Counted from the first letter of the stretch, positions 8,313 through 16,747 are shown. The stretch is DNA of 26,224 nucleotides from an uncultured Propionivibrio sp. (GCA_938040985.1 CALHZD010000097.1:1-26224); one strand, 5' to 3'. The notes: generated by a model not told the origin, from the letters alone. A program made the numbers and translations.

Positions 8313-8912
8313 ATGAACGAACGCGAGGCTGACCAGCGCTTGGTCGAGCGGGTCCAGGCAGGCGACCCGCTTGCGTTCGATGCACTGGTGGCAAAGTACC
8401 AGCGCAAGCTCAATCGTCTGCTGTCGCGTTATATTCGTGACCATGCCGAGGTCGAAGATGTGGCTCAGGAGGCTTTCCTCAAAGCCTATCGCGCGTTGCC
8501 GTCGTTTCGCGGTGAGAGTGCTTTTTATACCTGGCTGTACCGGATCGGCATCAACACGGCCAAGAATTATCTGGCGGCCAAGGGACGGCGTGCGCCGACG
8601 ACGACGGAGGTCGATGCCGATGAAGCCGAAACTTTCGAAGAGGCCGGTTTGCTGCATGATATCAACACGCCGGAGCGCATCTTGCAGTCGAAACAGATTG
8701 GTCAGACGATCAATATAGCGATGCAGTCTTTGCCGGAGGAGCTGCGTAATGCGATTATGCTCCGCGAAATCGAAGGGTTGAGCTACGAAGAAATCGCCGC
8801 CGAAATGGGATGCCCGATTGGAACGGTGCGTTCGCGGATTTTTCGTGCCCGTGAAGCGGTCGCGGAAAAATTGCGCCCCTTGCTTGACATTGCGCCGGAT
8901 CGGCGCTGGTAG
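8313..8912 (+). CDS. rpoE: ECF sigma factor RpoE (sigma-24)
   Basis: Extracytoplasmic-stress sigma factor of 199 residues. Region 2 is visible as DPLAFDALVAKYQRKLNRLL, DVAQEAFLKAYRALPSFRGE and FYTWLYRIGINTAKNYL. Region 4 is LPEELRNAIMLREIEGLSYE followed by EIAAEMGCPIGTVRSRIFRA, the helix-turn-helix. It matches proteobacterial RpoE/AlgU throughout. In relatives the anti-sigma genes rseA and rseB and the protease mucD follow; here rseC begins 34 bases downstream and no anti-sigma factor is present in the window. Control must therefore come from an unlinked gene or differ from the standard model. Confidence 0.95.
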   Translation: MNEREADQRLVERVQAGDPLAFDALVAKYQRKLNRLLSRYIRDHAEVEDVAQEAFLKAYRALPSFRGESAFYTWLYRIGINTAKNYLAAKGRRAPTTTEVDADEAETFEEAGLLHDINTPERILQSKQIGQTINIAMQSLPEELRNAIMLREIEGLSYEEIAAEMGCPIGTVRSRIFRAREAVAEKLRPLLDIAPDRRW

Positions 8913-8946
8913 AGAATGCCGGCAAGGTCGCTGGTAAAGGAGAAAA

Positions 8947-9363
8947 ATGAACGAGGCGCGCGGGACGGTGATCGAGCTTGACGGTGAATATGCATGGGTG
9001 CGCATAGATGCGGCGGGTTGCGGCCACTGTCATGAGGCGGGCGGATGCGGCGGTCAGCGCCTCGAAAAAATCTTTTGCGATACGCCGGCCAGGTATCGTG
9101 TGCGTAACCCTGATCAGGCACAGCCCGGAGAGTGCGTGACCGTAACGATGCCGGCTGGCGCCCTGGGACGCAGCGCGATGCAGGCATACGGCCCGCCATT
9201 GCTGGGTCTGTTCGCCGGTGCATTTGGCGGTTTGGCGCTGGCCGGAGAAATCGGTGCAATGGTGGGAACCGGACTGGGTGTGTTGGCGGGCTGGCTTGTT
9301 CTGCGCCGTTTCCGGCCAACGGATGCTGACGTGAAGCTGCAACCCTACGCCAACAAGCGCTGA
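8947..9363 (+). CDS. rseC: SoxR-reducing/sigma-E regulator, RseC/MucC family
   Basis: A 138-residue membrane protein. The N-terminal domain carries cysteines in GCGHCHEAGGCGG (Cys25, Cys28, Cys34, with a further Cys near 49), the metal/redox signature of RseC. Two membrane helices follow (about 73-91 and 95-113) and a short basic tail. E. coli RseC positively modulates sigma-E and takes part in reducing SoxR. AAGGAG just before the ATG at 8947 is a good ribosome binding site. It sits directly behind rpoE, with rseA and rseB missing between them. Confidence 0.88.
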   Translation: MNEARGTVIELDGEYAWVRIDAAGCGHCHEAGGCGGQRLEKIFCDTPARYRVRNPDQAQPGECVTVTMPAGALGRSAMQAYGPPLLGLFAGAFGGLALAGEIGAMVGTGLGVLAGWLVLRRFRPTDADVKLQPYANKR

Positions 9364-9618
9364 ACGGCGCCACGCAGGTAATCGGAGATTTTCTTGGCGG
9401 GTGATTTCTCTATAGCGAATGCTGCGCGCCAGCATTGGCTCGTTTGTGGCTAAGGATCTAATCCGCACATCGGGCAGGCGTAGTGAAGGTGTTAAGTCTT
9501 TTGGATTGCTAGAGAAAGACTTTTCCCATCTATCCATATGTTCGGCCGTAGTGGTAGGCAGATTGTTAAAGTCCATTTGCCGGAATATTTAAGGCGTTGA
9601 TATATTGGGACGTTCATC
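9364..9618. other. Gap between rseC and ung, possible degraded coding DNA
   Basis: No intact gene is evident. On the minus strand an ATG at 9576 opens a frame reading MDFNNLPTTTAEHMDRWEKS that runs into rseC antisense. A second minus frame reads AFAIEKSPAKKISDYLRGAV and stops at 9345. The two frames could be one short gene broken by a frameshift near 9420-9440, but I cannot identify either part. Confidence 0.25.
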
Positions 9619-10290
9619 ATGGATGAAGCGGTTTTGACATGGCAACAAGCTATCGGGGCAGAGAAACAGCAGCCCTATTTCATGCAGCTGTGGCAACGGG
9701 TCAAGCAGGCCAGGCAGGCGGGGGTTACGGTGTACCCGCCGTCCGGTGAGGTGTTCAGCGCCTTTACCTCAACGGAGTTCGCTGCAGTTAGGGTCGTGAT
9801 ATTGGGGCAAGACCCTTACCACGGGGCGGGGCAGGCGCACGGGCTGGCTTTTTCTGTTCGGCCTGGGGTGGATATACCGCCTTCGCTGCGCAATATCTAT
9901 CAGGAGTTGGCCAGCGATATTGCAGACTTTGTGCCGCCGCAGCACGGTTGCCTGCAACATTGGGCCGAGCAGGGCGTGTTGTTGCTCAACACCGTGCTGA
10001 CCGTGCAGGCGGGGCAAGCGCATTCGCATGCCAACTGGGGTTGGGAGCAGTTTACCGATCGGGTGGTGGCGCAGCTGAACGCGCACCGCGACGGCCTGGT
10101 GTTCATGTTATGGGGCAGCCATGCGCAAAAAAAGGGCGCTATGATCGACCGCAAGCGCCATCGGGTGTTGCAGGCGCCACACCCTTCGCCCCTGTCCGCC
10201 AGCCGGGGTTTTTTCGGCTGCCGCCATTTTTCACAGGCCAATGCTTGGCTGGAGCAACGCGGTCAAAACCCCATTGATTGGCAGGTTTAA
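9619..10290 (+). CDS. ung: Uracil-DNA glycosylase
   Basis: Removes uracil from DNA in base-excision repair. It is 223 residues of family 1. The water-activating motif VVILGQDPYHGAGQAHGLAF places the catalytic Asp at 65. PPSLRNIYQEL and LLNTVLTVQAGQAHSHANWG follow, and the DNA-intercalation loop is HPSPLSASRG with His187. Residue numbers almost equal those of E. coli Ung. The ATG at 9619 is preceded by a weak GGGA. Its position next to the sigma-E genes is not a standard operon; it is probably transcribed independently. Confidence 0.96.
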   Translation: MDEAVLTWQQAIGAEKQQPYFMQLWQRVKQARQAGVTVYPPSGEVFSAFTSTEFAAVRVVILGQDPYHGAGQAHGLAFSVRPGVDIPPSLRNIYQELASDIADFVPPQHGCLQHWAEQGVLLLNTVLTVQAGQAHSHANWGWEQFTDRVVAQLNAHRDGLVFMLWGSHAQKKGAMIDRKRHRVLQAPHPSPLSASRGFFGCRHFSQANAWLEQRGQNPIDWQV

Positions 10291-10456
10291 CTTTCTATAG
10301 GCTTGTACTAATTCCAAAGCAAAGCGCTTGGGGCCAATTTTGTGCGTGACGTGCGCCATGATATATGCTGTGCCGGCGCTGCTGTACGACGGACGGAAAC
10401 AGGGCTGCCATTGCCTCGGTTCTGCCGTCGTGCGTGATTATTTGGCGGAAATCGGC

Positions 10457-10462
10457 TAGAAT
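10457..10462 (+). promoter_or_regulatory. Candidate -10 element of the lepA leader
   Basis: TAGAAT in the context GGCTAGAATCGCC resembles -10 boxes often found in Betaproteobacteria. The -35 region 17-18 bases upstream is poor. Initiation near 10469 would give a leader of about 120 bases before lepA, containing the terminator-like hairpin at 10510-10536. Confidence 0.4.
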
Positions 10463-10509
10463 CGCCGCCTCGCATGAGGTTGTTCGACATGCGGTACAAC
10501 GAACGACGC

Positions 10510-10536
10510 AGGGCGCCCGTCGGCGCCCTTTGTTTT
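10510..10536 (+). terminator. Intrinsic terminator-like hairpin in the lepA leader
   Basis: A perfect eight-base stem AGGGCGCC/GGCGCCCT with a CGTC loop is followed directly by TTGTTTTT. It lies between the candidate promoter at 10457 and the lepA ATG at 10591, so it would end a short RNA or attenuate lepA transcription. Confidence 0.65.
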
Positions 10537-10590
10537 TCCCGCCTTGCTTTGCAAATTTTGCCAAATTTTGCTTTTCCTGCTTTTTCTCGC

Positions 10591-12381
10591 ATGCAACGAA
10601 TTCGTAACTTTTCGATCATTGCGCATATCGACCACGGCAAATCGACGCTGGCCGACCGCATCATTCATCTATGCGGCGGCCTGTCGGAGCGGGAAATGGA
10701 AGCGCAGGTGCTTGATTCGATGGATATCGAGCGCGAACGCGGCATTACCATCAAAGCGCAGACGGCCGCGTTGCAATATCGGGCGCGCGACGGGCTGATC
10801 TATAACCTGAATCTGATCGATACGCCGGGGCACGTCGATTTCTCCTACGAAGTCTCGCGCTCGCTGTCGGCCTGCGAGGGCGCCCTGCTCGTCGTCGACG
10901 CTTCGCAGGGCGTCGAGGCACAAACGGTCGCCAACTGTTACACCGCCATCGATCTGGGCGTTGAAGTCTTGCCGGTGCTCAACAAGATCGATCTCCCTTC
11001 GGCAATGCCCGAAGCGGCCAGCCAGGAAATCGAAGATGTAATCGGCATCGACGCTTCCGACGCCATTCGCGCCTCGGCCAAAACCGGCGCGGGCGTGGAA
11101 GACATCCTCGAAGCGATCATCGCGCGCATTCCGCCGCCGCAGGGGGATCTTGGGGCGCCGCTTAAGGCGCTCATCATCGACTCATGGTTCGATAATTATG
11201 TCGGCGTCGTCATGCTGGTGCGCGTCGTCGATGGCCTGCTGCGTCCCAAAGACAAGATTCGCCTGATGGCAACAGGGGCTTCGTATCTGTGCGAGCAGGT
11301 GGGCGTCTTTACGCCCAAAGCCGTGCCGCGGGATGGGCTTTCGGCCGGGCAGGTGGGCTACGTCATCTCCGGCATCAAAGAATTGCAGGCGGCGCAGGTC
11401 GGCGACACGGTAACGCTGGCCGAGCGGCCAGCGGATGCCCCTTTGCCCGGTTTCAAGGAAATCAAGTCGCAGGTCTTCGCCGGGCTGTACCCGGTTGAGG
11501 CCAACCAGTACGACGCCCTGCGCGAATCGCTGGAAAAACTCCGTCTCAACGATGCTTCGCTGCATTACGAGCCGGAGGTTTCGCAGGCGCTGGGCTTTGG
11601 TTTTCGCTGTGGTTTTCTTGGTCTGCTGCACATGGAGATTGTGCAGGAGCGTCTGGAACGCGAGTTCGACCAGGATCTGATTACGACGGCGCCGACGGTC
11701 GTGTATGAAGTCGTGATGCGCGACGGCTCGATCGTGCCGGTCGAAAATCCGGCCAAATTGCCGGAAACGACGAAAATTCAAGAAATCCGCGAGCCGATCA
11801 TTACCATCACCGTTTTTGTGCCGCAGGAGTACCTGGGCAACGTGATGACGCTGTGCAACCAGAAGCGCGGCAACCAGATCGACATGACCTATCACGGCCG
11901 GCAGGTACAGCTCGTCTATGAAATGCCGATGGCCGAAGTCGTCATGGACTTCTTCGACAAGCTCAAATCGGTATCGCGCGGTTATGCCTCGCTCGACTAC
12001 GAGTTCAAGGAATTCCGCGCAGCCGACGTTGTCAAGCTCGATGTGCTGATCAACGGCGACAGGGTCGATGCGCTGTCCACCATCGTCCACCGCGCCAATT
12101 CGGTCTATCGCGGTCGTGAGCTGGCTAGCAAGATGCGTTCGCTGATTCCCCGCCAGATGTACGACGTGGCGATCCAGGCGGCGATCGGCTCGAACATCAT
12201 CGCGCGCGAGAACGTCAAGGCGCTGCGCAAGGACGTGCTTGCCAAGTGCTACGGCGGCGATATTACGCGCAAGAAAAAACTGCTCGAGAAACAAAAAGCC
12301 GGCAAGAAGCGGATGAAGCAGGTCGGCTCGGTAGAAATCCCGCAGGAAGCCTTTCTGGCGGTTCTGCGCATGGATAAATAA
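10591..12381 (+). CDS. lepA: Elongation factor 4 (LepA), back-translocating GTPase
   Basis: Ribosome-binding GTPase that acts in translation quality and initiation. The start is ATG 10591, giving 596 residues (E. coli 599) opening MQRIRNFSIIAHIDHGKSTL. The open frame extends 39 codons further upstream, but that part covers the leader hairpin and is not LepA-like. G1 is AHIDHGKS (11-18), G3 is DTPGHVDF, and G4 is NKIDLPSA. The LepA-specific C-terminal domain is visible, including REPIITITVFVPQEYLGNVM, the RGNQIDM segment and the tail KKRMKQVGSVEIPQEAFLAV. lepB follows 27 bases later, the classical lepA-lepB pair. Confidence 0.97.
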   Translation: MQRIRNFSIIAHIDHGKSTLADRIIHLCGGLSEREMEAQVLDSMDIERERGITIKAQTAALQYRARDGLIYNLNLIDTPGHVDFSYEVSRSLSACEGALLVVDASQGVEAQTVANCYTAIDLGVEVLPVLNKIDLPSAMPEAASQEIEDVIGIDASDAIRASAKTGAGVEDILEAIIARIPPPQGDLGAPLKALIIDSWFDNYVGVVMLVRVVDGLLRPKDKIRLMATGASYLCEQVGVFTPKAVPRDGLSAGQVGYVISGIKELQAAQVGDTVTLAERPADAPLPGFKEIKSQVFAGLYPVEANQYDALRESLEKLRLNDASLHYEPEVSQALGFGFRCGFLGLLHMEIVQERLEREFDQDLITTAPTVVYEVVMRDGSIVPVENPAKLPETTKIQEIREPIITITVFVPQEYLGNVMTLCNQKRGNQIDMTYHGRQVQLVYEMPMAEVVMDFFDKLKSVSRGYASLDYEFKEFRAADVVKLDVLINGDRVDALSTIVHRANSVYRGRELASKMRSLIPRQMYDVAIQAAIGSNIIARENVKALRKDVLAKCYGGDITRKKKLLEKQKAGKKRMKQVGSVEIPQEAFLAVLRMDK

Positions 12382-12408
12382 GAGACGAACAAGAGGCAAG
12401 GGGCGAAA

Positions 12409-13197
12409 GTGAATTTTGCGCTGATTCTTTTCTATCTGGTGCTGGCAACCGGCGGCATCTGGCTGATCGACCATCTTTTCCTGAAAAAGCGCCGGGCGGC
12501 GGACGCCAAGGATCCGTGGTGGGTCGAATACGGCGCCGGCTTTTTTCCGGTCATTCTGTTCGTTTTCATCCTGCGTTCGTTTCTCGTCGAACCTTTTCAG
12601 ATTCCGTCGCCCTCAATGGTGCCGACGCTCCAGATCGGTGATTTCATTCTGGTTAATAAATTCGCCTACGGCATCCGCTTGCCGATCATCAATAAAAAGA
12701 TCGTCGACATTGGTCAGCCGAAACGCGGCGATGTCATGGTGTTCCGCTATCCGGTCGATCCGTCGAAAGACTACATCAAGCGCGTGATCGGTCTGCCCGG
12801 CGATACGGTGGCCTACCAGAACAAGCGGCTGACGATCAACGGCCGCCCGGTCGAAACCCGCCAGATCGGGGATTACCTGCATGCGGAACGGCGCTATTAT
12901 TCGCACCAGTTCATCGAACAACAGGGGGAGACGCAGTACCATACGCTCAACGATCCCGATGCGCCCGCCGCGATTCCCGCCGCGGCAAATTTCCCCTACC
13001 GGGAAAACTGCTCTTACAATAATGCCGGTGTGATGTGCACCGTCCCCCCGGGGCATTACTTCATGATGGGCGACAATCGTGATAATTCGGAGGACAGCCG
13101 TTACTGGGGCTTCGTGCCGGATGAAAACATTGTCGGCAAGGCCTTCTTCATCTGGTGGCATTTTGGCGACTGGGGACGCATCGGTTCGTTTCAATAA
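12409..13197 (+). CDS. lepB: Signal peptidase I
   Basis: Inner-membrane serine protease that removes Sec and Tat signal peptides. It is 262 residues with a GTG start at 12409 behind an AAGGGG-like ribosome binding site. Two hydrophobic segments (about 3-24 and 44-60) anchor it. The catalytic Ser69 lies in IPSPSMVPTLQIGDFILVNK (box B) and the general base Lys124 in YIKRVIGLPGD (box D). Box E is MGDNRDNSEDSRYWGFVP. The catalytic domain carries the extra beta region seen in proteobacterial enzymes. It is translationally close to DUF4845 (11-base gap). Confidence 0.97.
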   Translation: MNFALILFYLVLATGGIWLIDHLFLKKRRAADAKDPWWVEYGAGFFPVILFVFILRSFLVEPFQIPSPSMVPTLQIGDFILVNKFAYGIRLPIINKKIVDIGQPKRGDVMVFRYPVDPSKDYIKRVIGLPGDTVAYQNKRLTINGRPVETRQIGDYLHAERRYYSHQFIEQQGETQYHTLNDPDAPAAIPAAANFPYRENCSYNNAGVMCTVPPGHYFMMGDNRDNSEDSRYWGFVPDENIVGKAFFIWWHFGDWGRIGSFQ

Positions 13198-13208
13198 GGA
13201 GATTCAAC

Positions 13209-13565
13209 ATGCTTAATATGCGTAAACAAGCGGGCGTGACACTTTCTGGACTGCTGTTCTGGGGCGTCATCATCATTCTCGTGGTGATTCTCGGCCTGAA
13301 GGTGACGCCTGAGGTGATCGACTATTACAAAATCAAGCAAAGCATCCACTCAATTGCCAACAAGGGGGATGGAAAAACCGTCGCCGAAATACGCAGGGAT
13401 TTTGACAACTACGCCAACGTTAACCAGATCGACGTGATCAAGGGCGCGGATCTGGATGTTGCCAAGAAGGGCAACCGGGTGGTGATCGGGTTTGCTTACG
13501 AACGGCGCATTCACCTGTTCGCCAATGTCAGCCTGCTGATCGATTTCCAGGCATCGACGGAATAG
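13209..13565 (+). CDS. DUF4845 membrane-anchored protein
   Basis: A 118-residue protein with a prepilin-like N-terminus, MLNMRKQAGVTLSGLLFWGV, continuing into a single hydrophobic helix and a small periplasmic domain ending in VSLLIDFQASTE. This is the DUF4845 family, which is consistently found between lepB and rnc in Betaproteobacteria and Gammaproteobacteria. Its function is unknown. AAGGAG before the ATG at 13209 is a strong ribosome binding site. An in-frame open reading frame from 13155 exists but overlaps lepB and has no such site. Confidence 0.85.
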   Translation: MLNMRKQAGVTLSGLLFWGVIIILVVILGLKVTPEVIDYYKIKQSIHSIANKGDGKTVAEIRRDFDNYANVNQIDVIKGADLDVAKKGNRVVIGFAYERRIHLFANVSLLIDFQASTE

Positions 13566-13586
13566 CGCCGGACATTGCCTGCACGT

Positions 13587-14255
13587 ATGTCATCCCGCCT
13601 CGAACAGGCGATCGGCCATACTTTCGGCGACGCTGCGCAGCTCAAAACAGCGCTGACGCACCGCAGCTACAGCGCGGCGCATAACGAACGGCTGGAGTTC
13701 ATTGGCGATGCCATCCTCAATGCCGCCATTGCGCGCCTGCTATTTGAGCGCTTTCCCCAACTGCCGGAAGGCGACCTGTCGCGGCTGCGCGCCAATCTGG
13801 TGTGTCAGGACAGCCTGCACCGTCTGGCGCAGACGATCGATCTGGGGCGCCACTTACGGCTGGGGGACGGCGAGCTGAAAAGCGGCGGCAGTACGCGCCC
13901 CTCGATTCTGGCCGATGCACTAGAAGCCGTTTTTGGCGCCATCTGGATGGATGCCGGTTTTGAGGCGGCCGATGCCGTAATCCGCCGTCTTTACGCACCG
14001 CTGATGCAGTCAGATTGGGCGGGAAAACCGATCAAGGATGCCAAAACGCGCCTCCAGGAATACCTGCAAGGCCGGCATCTGCCGCTGCCCCGTTATGAAT
14101 CCGTCGCCGTCGAGGGCGATGCGCATGCCCAGCGCTTTCATATGGCCTGCCTTGTCGAATCGCTCGGCATCCGCACAGCGGGCGAGGGCGGCAGCCGCCG
14201 CGCTGCCGAGCAGGTGGCCGCCGAGCGTGCGCTCGAACGGATCGGGCTGCCATGA
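13587..14255 (+). CDS. rnc: Ribonuclease III
   Basis: Double-strand-specific endonuclease that processes rRNA and mRNA. The signature ERLEFIGDAILNAAIARLLF carries the catalytic Glu/Asp pair, and the second acidic site is ADALEAVFGAIWMDAGF. The C-terminal double-stranded RNA-binding domain runs from DAKTRLQEYLQG to RRAAEQVAAERALERIG. I take the ATG at 13587 (222 residues); a TTG at 13575 would add four residues, and neither has a clear ribosome binding site. The stop overlaps the era start as ATGA, the well-known rnc-era coupling. Confidence 0.95.
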   Translation: MSSRLEQAIGHTFGDAAQLKTALTHRSYSAAHNERLEFIGDAILNAAIARLLFERFPQLPEGDLSRLRANLVCQDSLHRLAQTIDLGRHLRLGDGELKSGGSTRPSILADALEAVFGAIWMDAGFEAADAVIRRLYAPLMQSDWAGKPIKDAKTRLQEYLQGRHLPLPRYESVAVEGDAHAQRFHMACLVESLGIRTAGEGGSRRAAEQVAAERALERIGLP

Positions 14256-15148
14256 GTGCGCCTGAATCGCCTTTCCGCGCGGGGACGGTGGCTATCGTCG
14301 GCCGCCCGAATGTCGGCAAATCGACGCTGCTTAACCGCCTGGTCGGCGAAAAGATCAGCATCGTTTCGCGTAAGTCGCAGACGACGCGTCACCGCATCGT
14401 TGGCATCCTGACGCGTCCCGATGCGCAGTTTGTCTTCGTCGATACGCCGGGTTTTCAGACGCGCCATGTCAACGCGCTCAACCGGGCGATGAACCGCGGC
14501 GTGCGGCAGGCGCTCAACGACGTGGATGCCGTGATCTTCGTCGTCGAAGCCGGGCGCTTCGACGCGCACGACCAACGTGTGCTCGATCTGCTGCCGACCG
14601 ACCGACCGGTTATTCTGGCGGCAAACAAGATCGACCGCTGTGCGGACAAGGCGGCGCTGCTCGCCTGGCTGGGCGAGACCGCCGTGCGCTTTCCGTTTGC
14701 CGCCATCGTTCCGGTCAGCGCTGCGCGCGGCAGCCAGCTTAACGAATTGCTGGCGGAAGTCCGCCAATATTTGCCGAACGATGCGCCGCTGTACGGCGAA
14801 GACGAAATGACCGACCGGAGTGAGCGCTTTCTCGCCGCGGAATATATTCGCGAAAAACTGTTCCGTCTGGTCGGCGACGAACTGCCCTATACCGCCGCCG
14901 TCGAGATCGAACGTTTTGCGCTCGACGGCGGCCTGCGCCGTATCTACGCCGCTATTCTCGTCGACCGCGAGGCGCACAAGGGCATCGTCATCGGCAAGGG
15001 CGGCGCCATGCTTAAGCGCATTGCCAGCGAAGCGCGGCAGGATATGGAGCGCCTGTTCGGCGGCAAGGTGTATCTGGAAGTTTTCGTCAAGGTCAAGTCG
15101 GGCTGGGCCGATGACGAACGCCTGCTCAAAGAGCTTGGCTACGAGTAA
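14252..15148 (+). CDS. era: GTPase Era
   Basis: Essential GTPase that binds the 3' end of 16S rRNA during 30S assembly. It is 298 residues: G1 is GRPNVGKS (17-24), the switch I region KSQTTRHRIVGI follows, G3 is DTPG (64-67) and G4 is NKID (125-128). The C-terminal KH domain contains HKGIVIGKGGAMLKRIASEA and ends FVKVKSGWADDERLLKELGY, as in E. coli. It starts with an ATG overlapping the rnc stop by four bases. Confidence 0.98.
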   Translation: MSAPESPFRAGTVAIVGRPNVGKSTLLNRLVGEKISIVSRKSQTTRHRIVGILTRPDAQFVFVDTPGFQTRHVNALNRAMNRGVRQALNDVDAVIFVVEAGRFDAHDQRVLDLLPTDRPVILAANKIDRCADKAALLAWLGETAVRFPFAAIVPVSAARGSQLNELLAEVRQYLPNDAPLYGEDEMTDRSERFLAAEYIREKLFRLVGDELPYTAAVEIERFALDGGLRRIYAAILVDREAHKGIVIGKGGAMLKRIASEARQDMERLFGGKVYLEVFVKVKSGWADDERLLKELGYE

Positions 15149-15185
15149 GCGGTCAATGGCGAGCGATGGGTGTGGAGGCATGTCG

Positions 15186-15212
15186 GGCCGGCGCCTGAAC
15201 GGCGCGCCGGCC
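15186..15212. other. GC-rich hairpin between era and recO
   Basis: A nine-base perfect inverted repeat, GGCCGGCGC with GCGCCGGCC, has a nine-base loop in the 94-base era-recO gap. There is no T-tract, so it is not a standard intrinsic terminator. It may limit readthrough or protect the upstream mRNA. Confidence 0.4.
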
Positions 15213-15242
15213 GAAGCGTAGCGCGTTCGCGGACGATGGGTT

Positions 15243-15962
15243 ATGGCCATTCCTTCACGCAACCGGGTTGATGCCCAGCCGGCATACATTCTGCACAGTT
15301 ACCCGTTCCGGGAAACCAGCCTAATCATCGAAACCTTCTCGCGCGACTATGGGCGCATCGCCCTGCTGGCGCGCGGCGCGCGGCGTCCGCGTTCGGCCAT
15401 CCGCGGGCTGCTGATGGCCTTTCAGCCGCTCGAACTCGGCTGGGCCGGCAAGGGCGAGGTGCCGGCGCTGATGAAGGCCGAATGGCTGGGCGGGCAGCCG
15501 CTGCTCACCGGCAGGGCGCTGTTTTGCGGCTACTATCTCAACGAACTGCTGATCCACCTCTTGCCGCGCGAAGACGCGCACACGCATCTGTTCTCCGTCT
15601 ATGCCGAAACGCTGCGCCGCTTTGCCGGCGAACTGGCGGAAGCCGACCTACGCCGCTTTGAATGCGCGCTCTTGCAGGCGCTCGGCTATGGTCTGACGCT
15701 GACGCACGATGCACAGGGCGCGCCGATCGATCCCGAAGGCGATTACGCCTACGAAATCGAGCGCGGCCCGGTGCGGCTGGCGGCGCGCGGTGAAACGGCG
15801 CTTTCGGTACGCGGCAAAACGCTGCTCGACCTGGCGGGGGAGGATTTTTCCGACGCCCGTTCGCTGGCTGAGGCCAAGCCGCTGATGCGCGCGCTGATCG
15901 CCCATTACACGGGCGGTAGAGAATTAGAATCGCGCAAAATTTTCAAGGAGATACACGAATGA
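15243..15962 (+). CDS. recO: DNA repair protein RecO
   Basis: Recombination mediator that loads RecA onto SSB-coated DNA with RecR. It is 239 residues. The OB-fold N-terminus reads QPAYILHSYPFRETSLIIET followed by FSRDYGRIALLARGARRPRS, the conserved RecO opening. The middle has FCGYYLNELLIHLLPREDAH and the C-terminus LMRALIAHYTGGRELESRKI. As in other proteobacterial members, no zinc-finger cysteines are seen. Its stop overlaps the pdxJ start as ATGA; AAGGAG for pdxJ lies inside the recO end. Confidence 0.94.
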   Translation: MAIPSRNRVDAQPAYILHSYPFRETSLIIETFSRDYGRIALLARGARRPRSAIRGLLMAFQPLELGWAGKGEVPALMKAEWLGGQPLLTGRALFCGYYLNELLIHLLPREDAHTHLFSVYAETLRRFAGELAEADLRRFECALLQALGYGLTLTHDAQGAPIDPEGDYAYEIERGPVRLAARGETALSVRGKTLLDLAGEDFSDARSLAEAKPLMRALIAHYTGGRELESRKIFKEIHE

Positions 15963-16747
15963 TCGAACTGGGCGTCAATATCGACCACATCGCCACGATC
16001 CGCCAGGCGCGGCAAACCTACGAACCCGATCCTGTCTGGGGCGCCGTCGAGGCGCATCTGGGCGGCGCCGACGGTATTACCGTGCACCTGCGCGAAGACC
16101 GCCGCCACATTCAGGATCACGACGTTGAAAAGCTGCGCCTGCTCACGCAGATCAAGCTCAACCTCGAAATGGCCGCCACCGACGAAATGGTCGACATCGC
16201 CTGCCGGATCAGGCCGGAAATGGCCATGCTGGTGCCGGAAGGGCGGCACGAAATCACCACGGAAGGCGGCCTGAACATCGTCGGGCAGGAAGCCAAACTC
16301 AAGCGGGCGATAGCCCGGCTCGGTGAAGCCGGCATCATCAGCAGCGTGTTTATCGACGCCGAACTGCCGCAGATCGAAGTGGCGGCGCGCATTGGCGCGC
16401 GGGTCTGCGAAATCCATACGGGGCCTTATGCGCACGCTTTCCACGCAAAAGGCCGGGATGCCGAAAGCCCCGCCGTGCTCGCCGAGCTGGAAAAAATCTG
16501 GAATGCCGGCGAAGCGATCCGCAGTCTGGGCATGCGCTTCAATGCCGGCCACGCGCTCAACTACTTCAACGTCCAGCCCGTGGCGCGGCTGCCCGGTATC
16601 CATGAACTGCATATCGGCCACGCCATTATCAGCCGCGCCGTATTTACCGGGCTGCGCGAAGCGGTGCGTGAAATGAAGCGCCTGATGCGCGAGGCGCAGG
16701 CGTCCGCCAATCCCGTCAATTCGGCAGCGCAGGCCGTCGCGTCATGA
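15959..16747 (+). CDS. pdxJ: Pyridoxine 5'-phosphate synthase
   Basis: Final condensation of 1-deoxy-xylulose 5-phosphate with 3-amino-2-oxopropyl phosphate to give pyridoxine phosphate. It is a TIM barrel of 262 residues. ELGVNIDHIATIRQARQT at the N-terminus, GITVHLREDRRHIQDHDV, NLEMAATDEMV, and the end region GMRFNAGHALNYFNVQPVAR and ELHIGHAIISRAVFTGL are all invariant segments. A tail of about 20 Ala/Ser-rich residues follows the usual end. It overlaps recO upstream and acpS downstream by four bases each. Confidence 0.97.
   Translation: MIELGVNIDHIATIRQARQTYEPDPVWGAVEAHLGGADGITVHLREDRRHIQDHDVEKLRLLTQIKLNLEMAATDEMVDIACRIRPEMAMLVPEGRHEITTEGGLNIVGQEAKLKRAIARLGEAGIISSVFIDAELPQIEVAARIGARVCEIHTGPYAHAFHAKGRDAESPAVLAELEKIWNAGEAIRSLGMRFNAGHALNYFNVQPVARLPGIHELHIGHAIISRAVFTGLREAVREMKRLMREAQASANPVNSAAQAVAS

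Noticed and set aside
8755..9576. 273-codon minus-strand ORF across rpoE and rseC
   Set aside because: Most of it is antisense to two well-supported genes. Only its first part, in the rseC-ung gap, was kept as a low-confidence observation.
10474..10590. Extended N-terminus of LepA
   Set aside because: The extra 39 codons cover a terminator hairpin and have no LepA similarity; MQRIRNFSIIAHIDHGKS is the canonical start.
11182..12474. 430-codon minus-strand ORF across lepA
   Set aside because: It is antisense to LepA, with His/Arg/Gln-rich low-quality composition and no motif.
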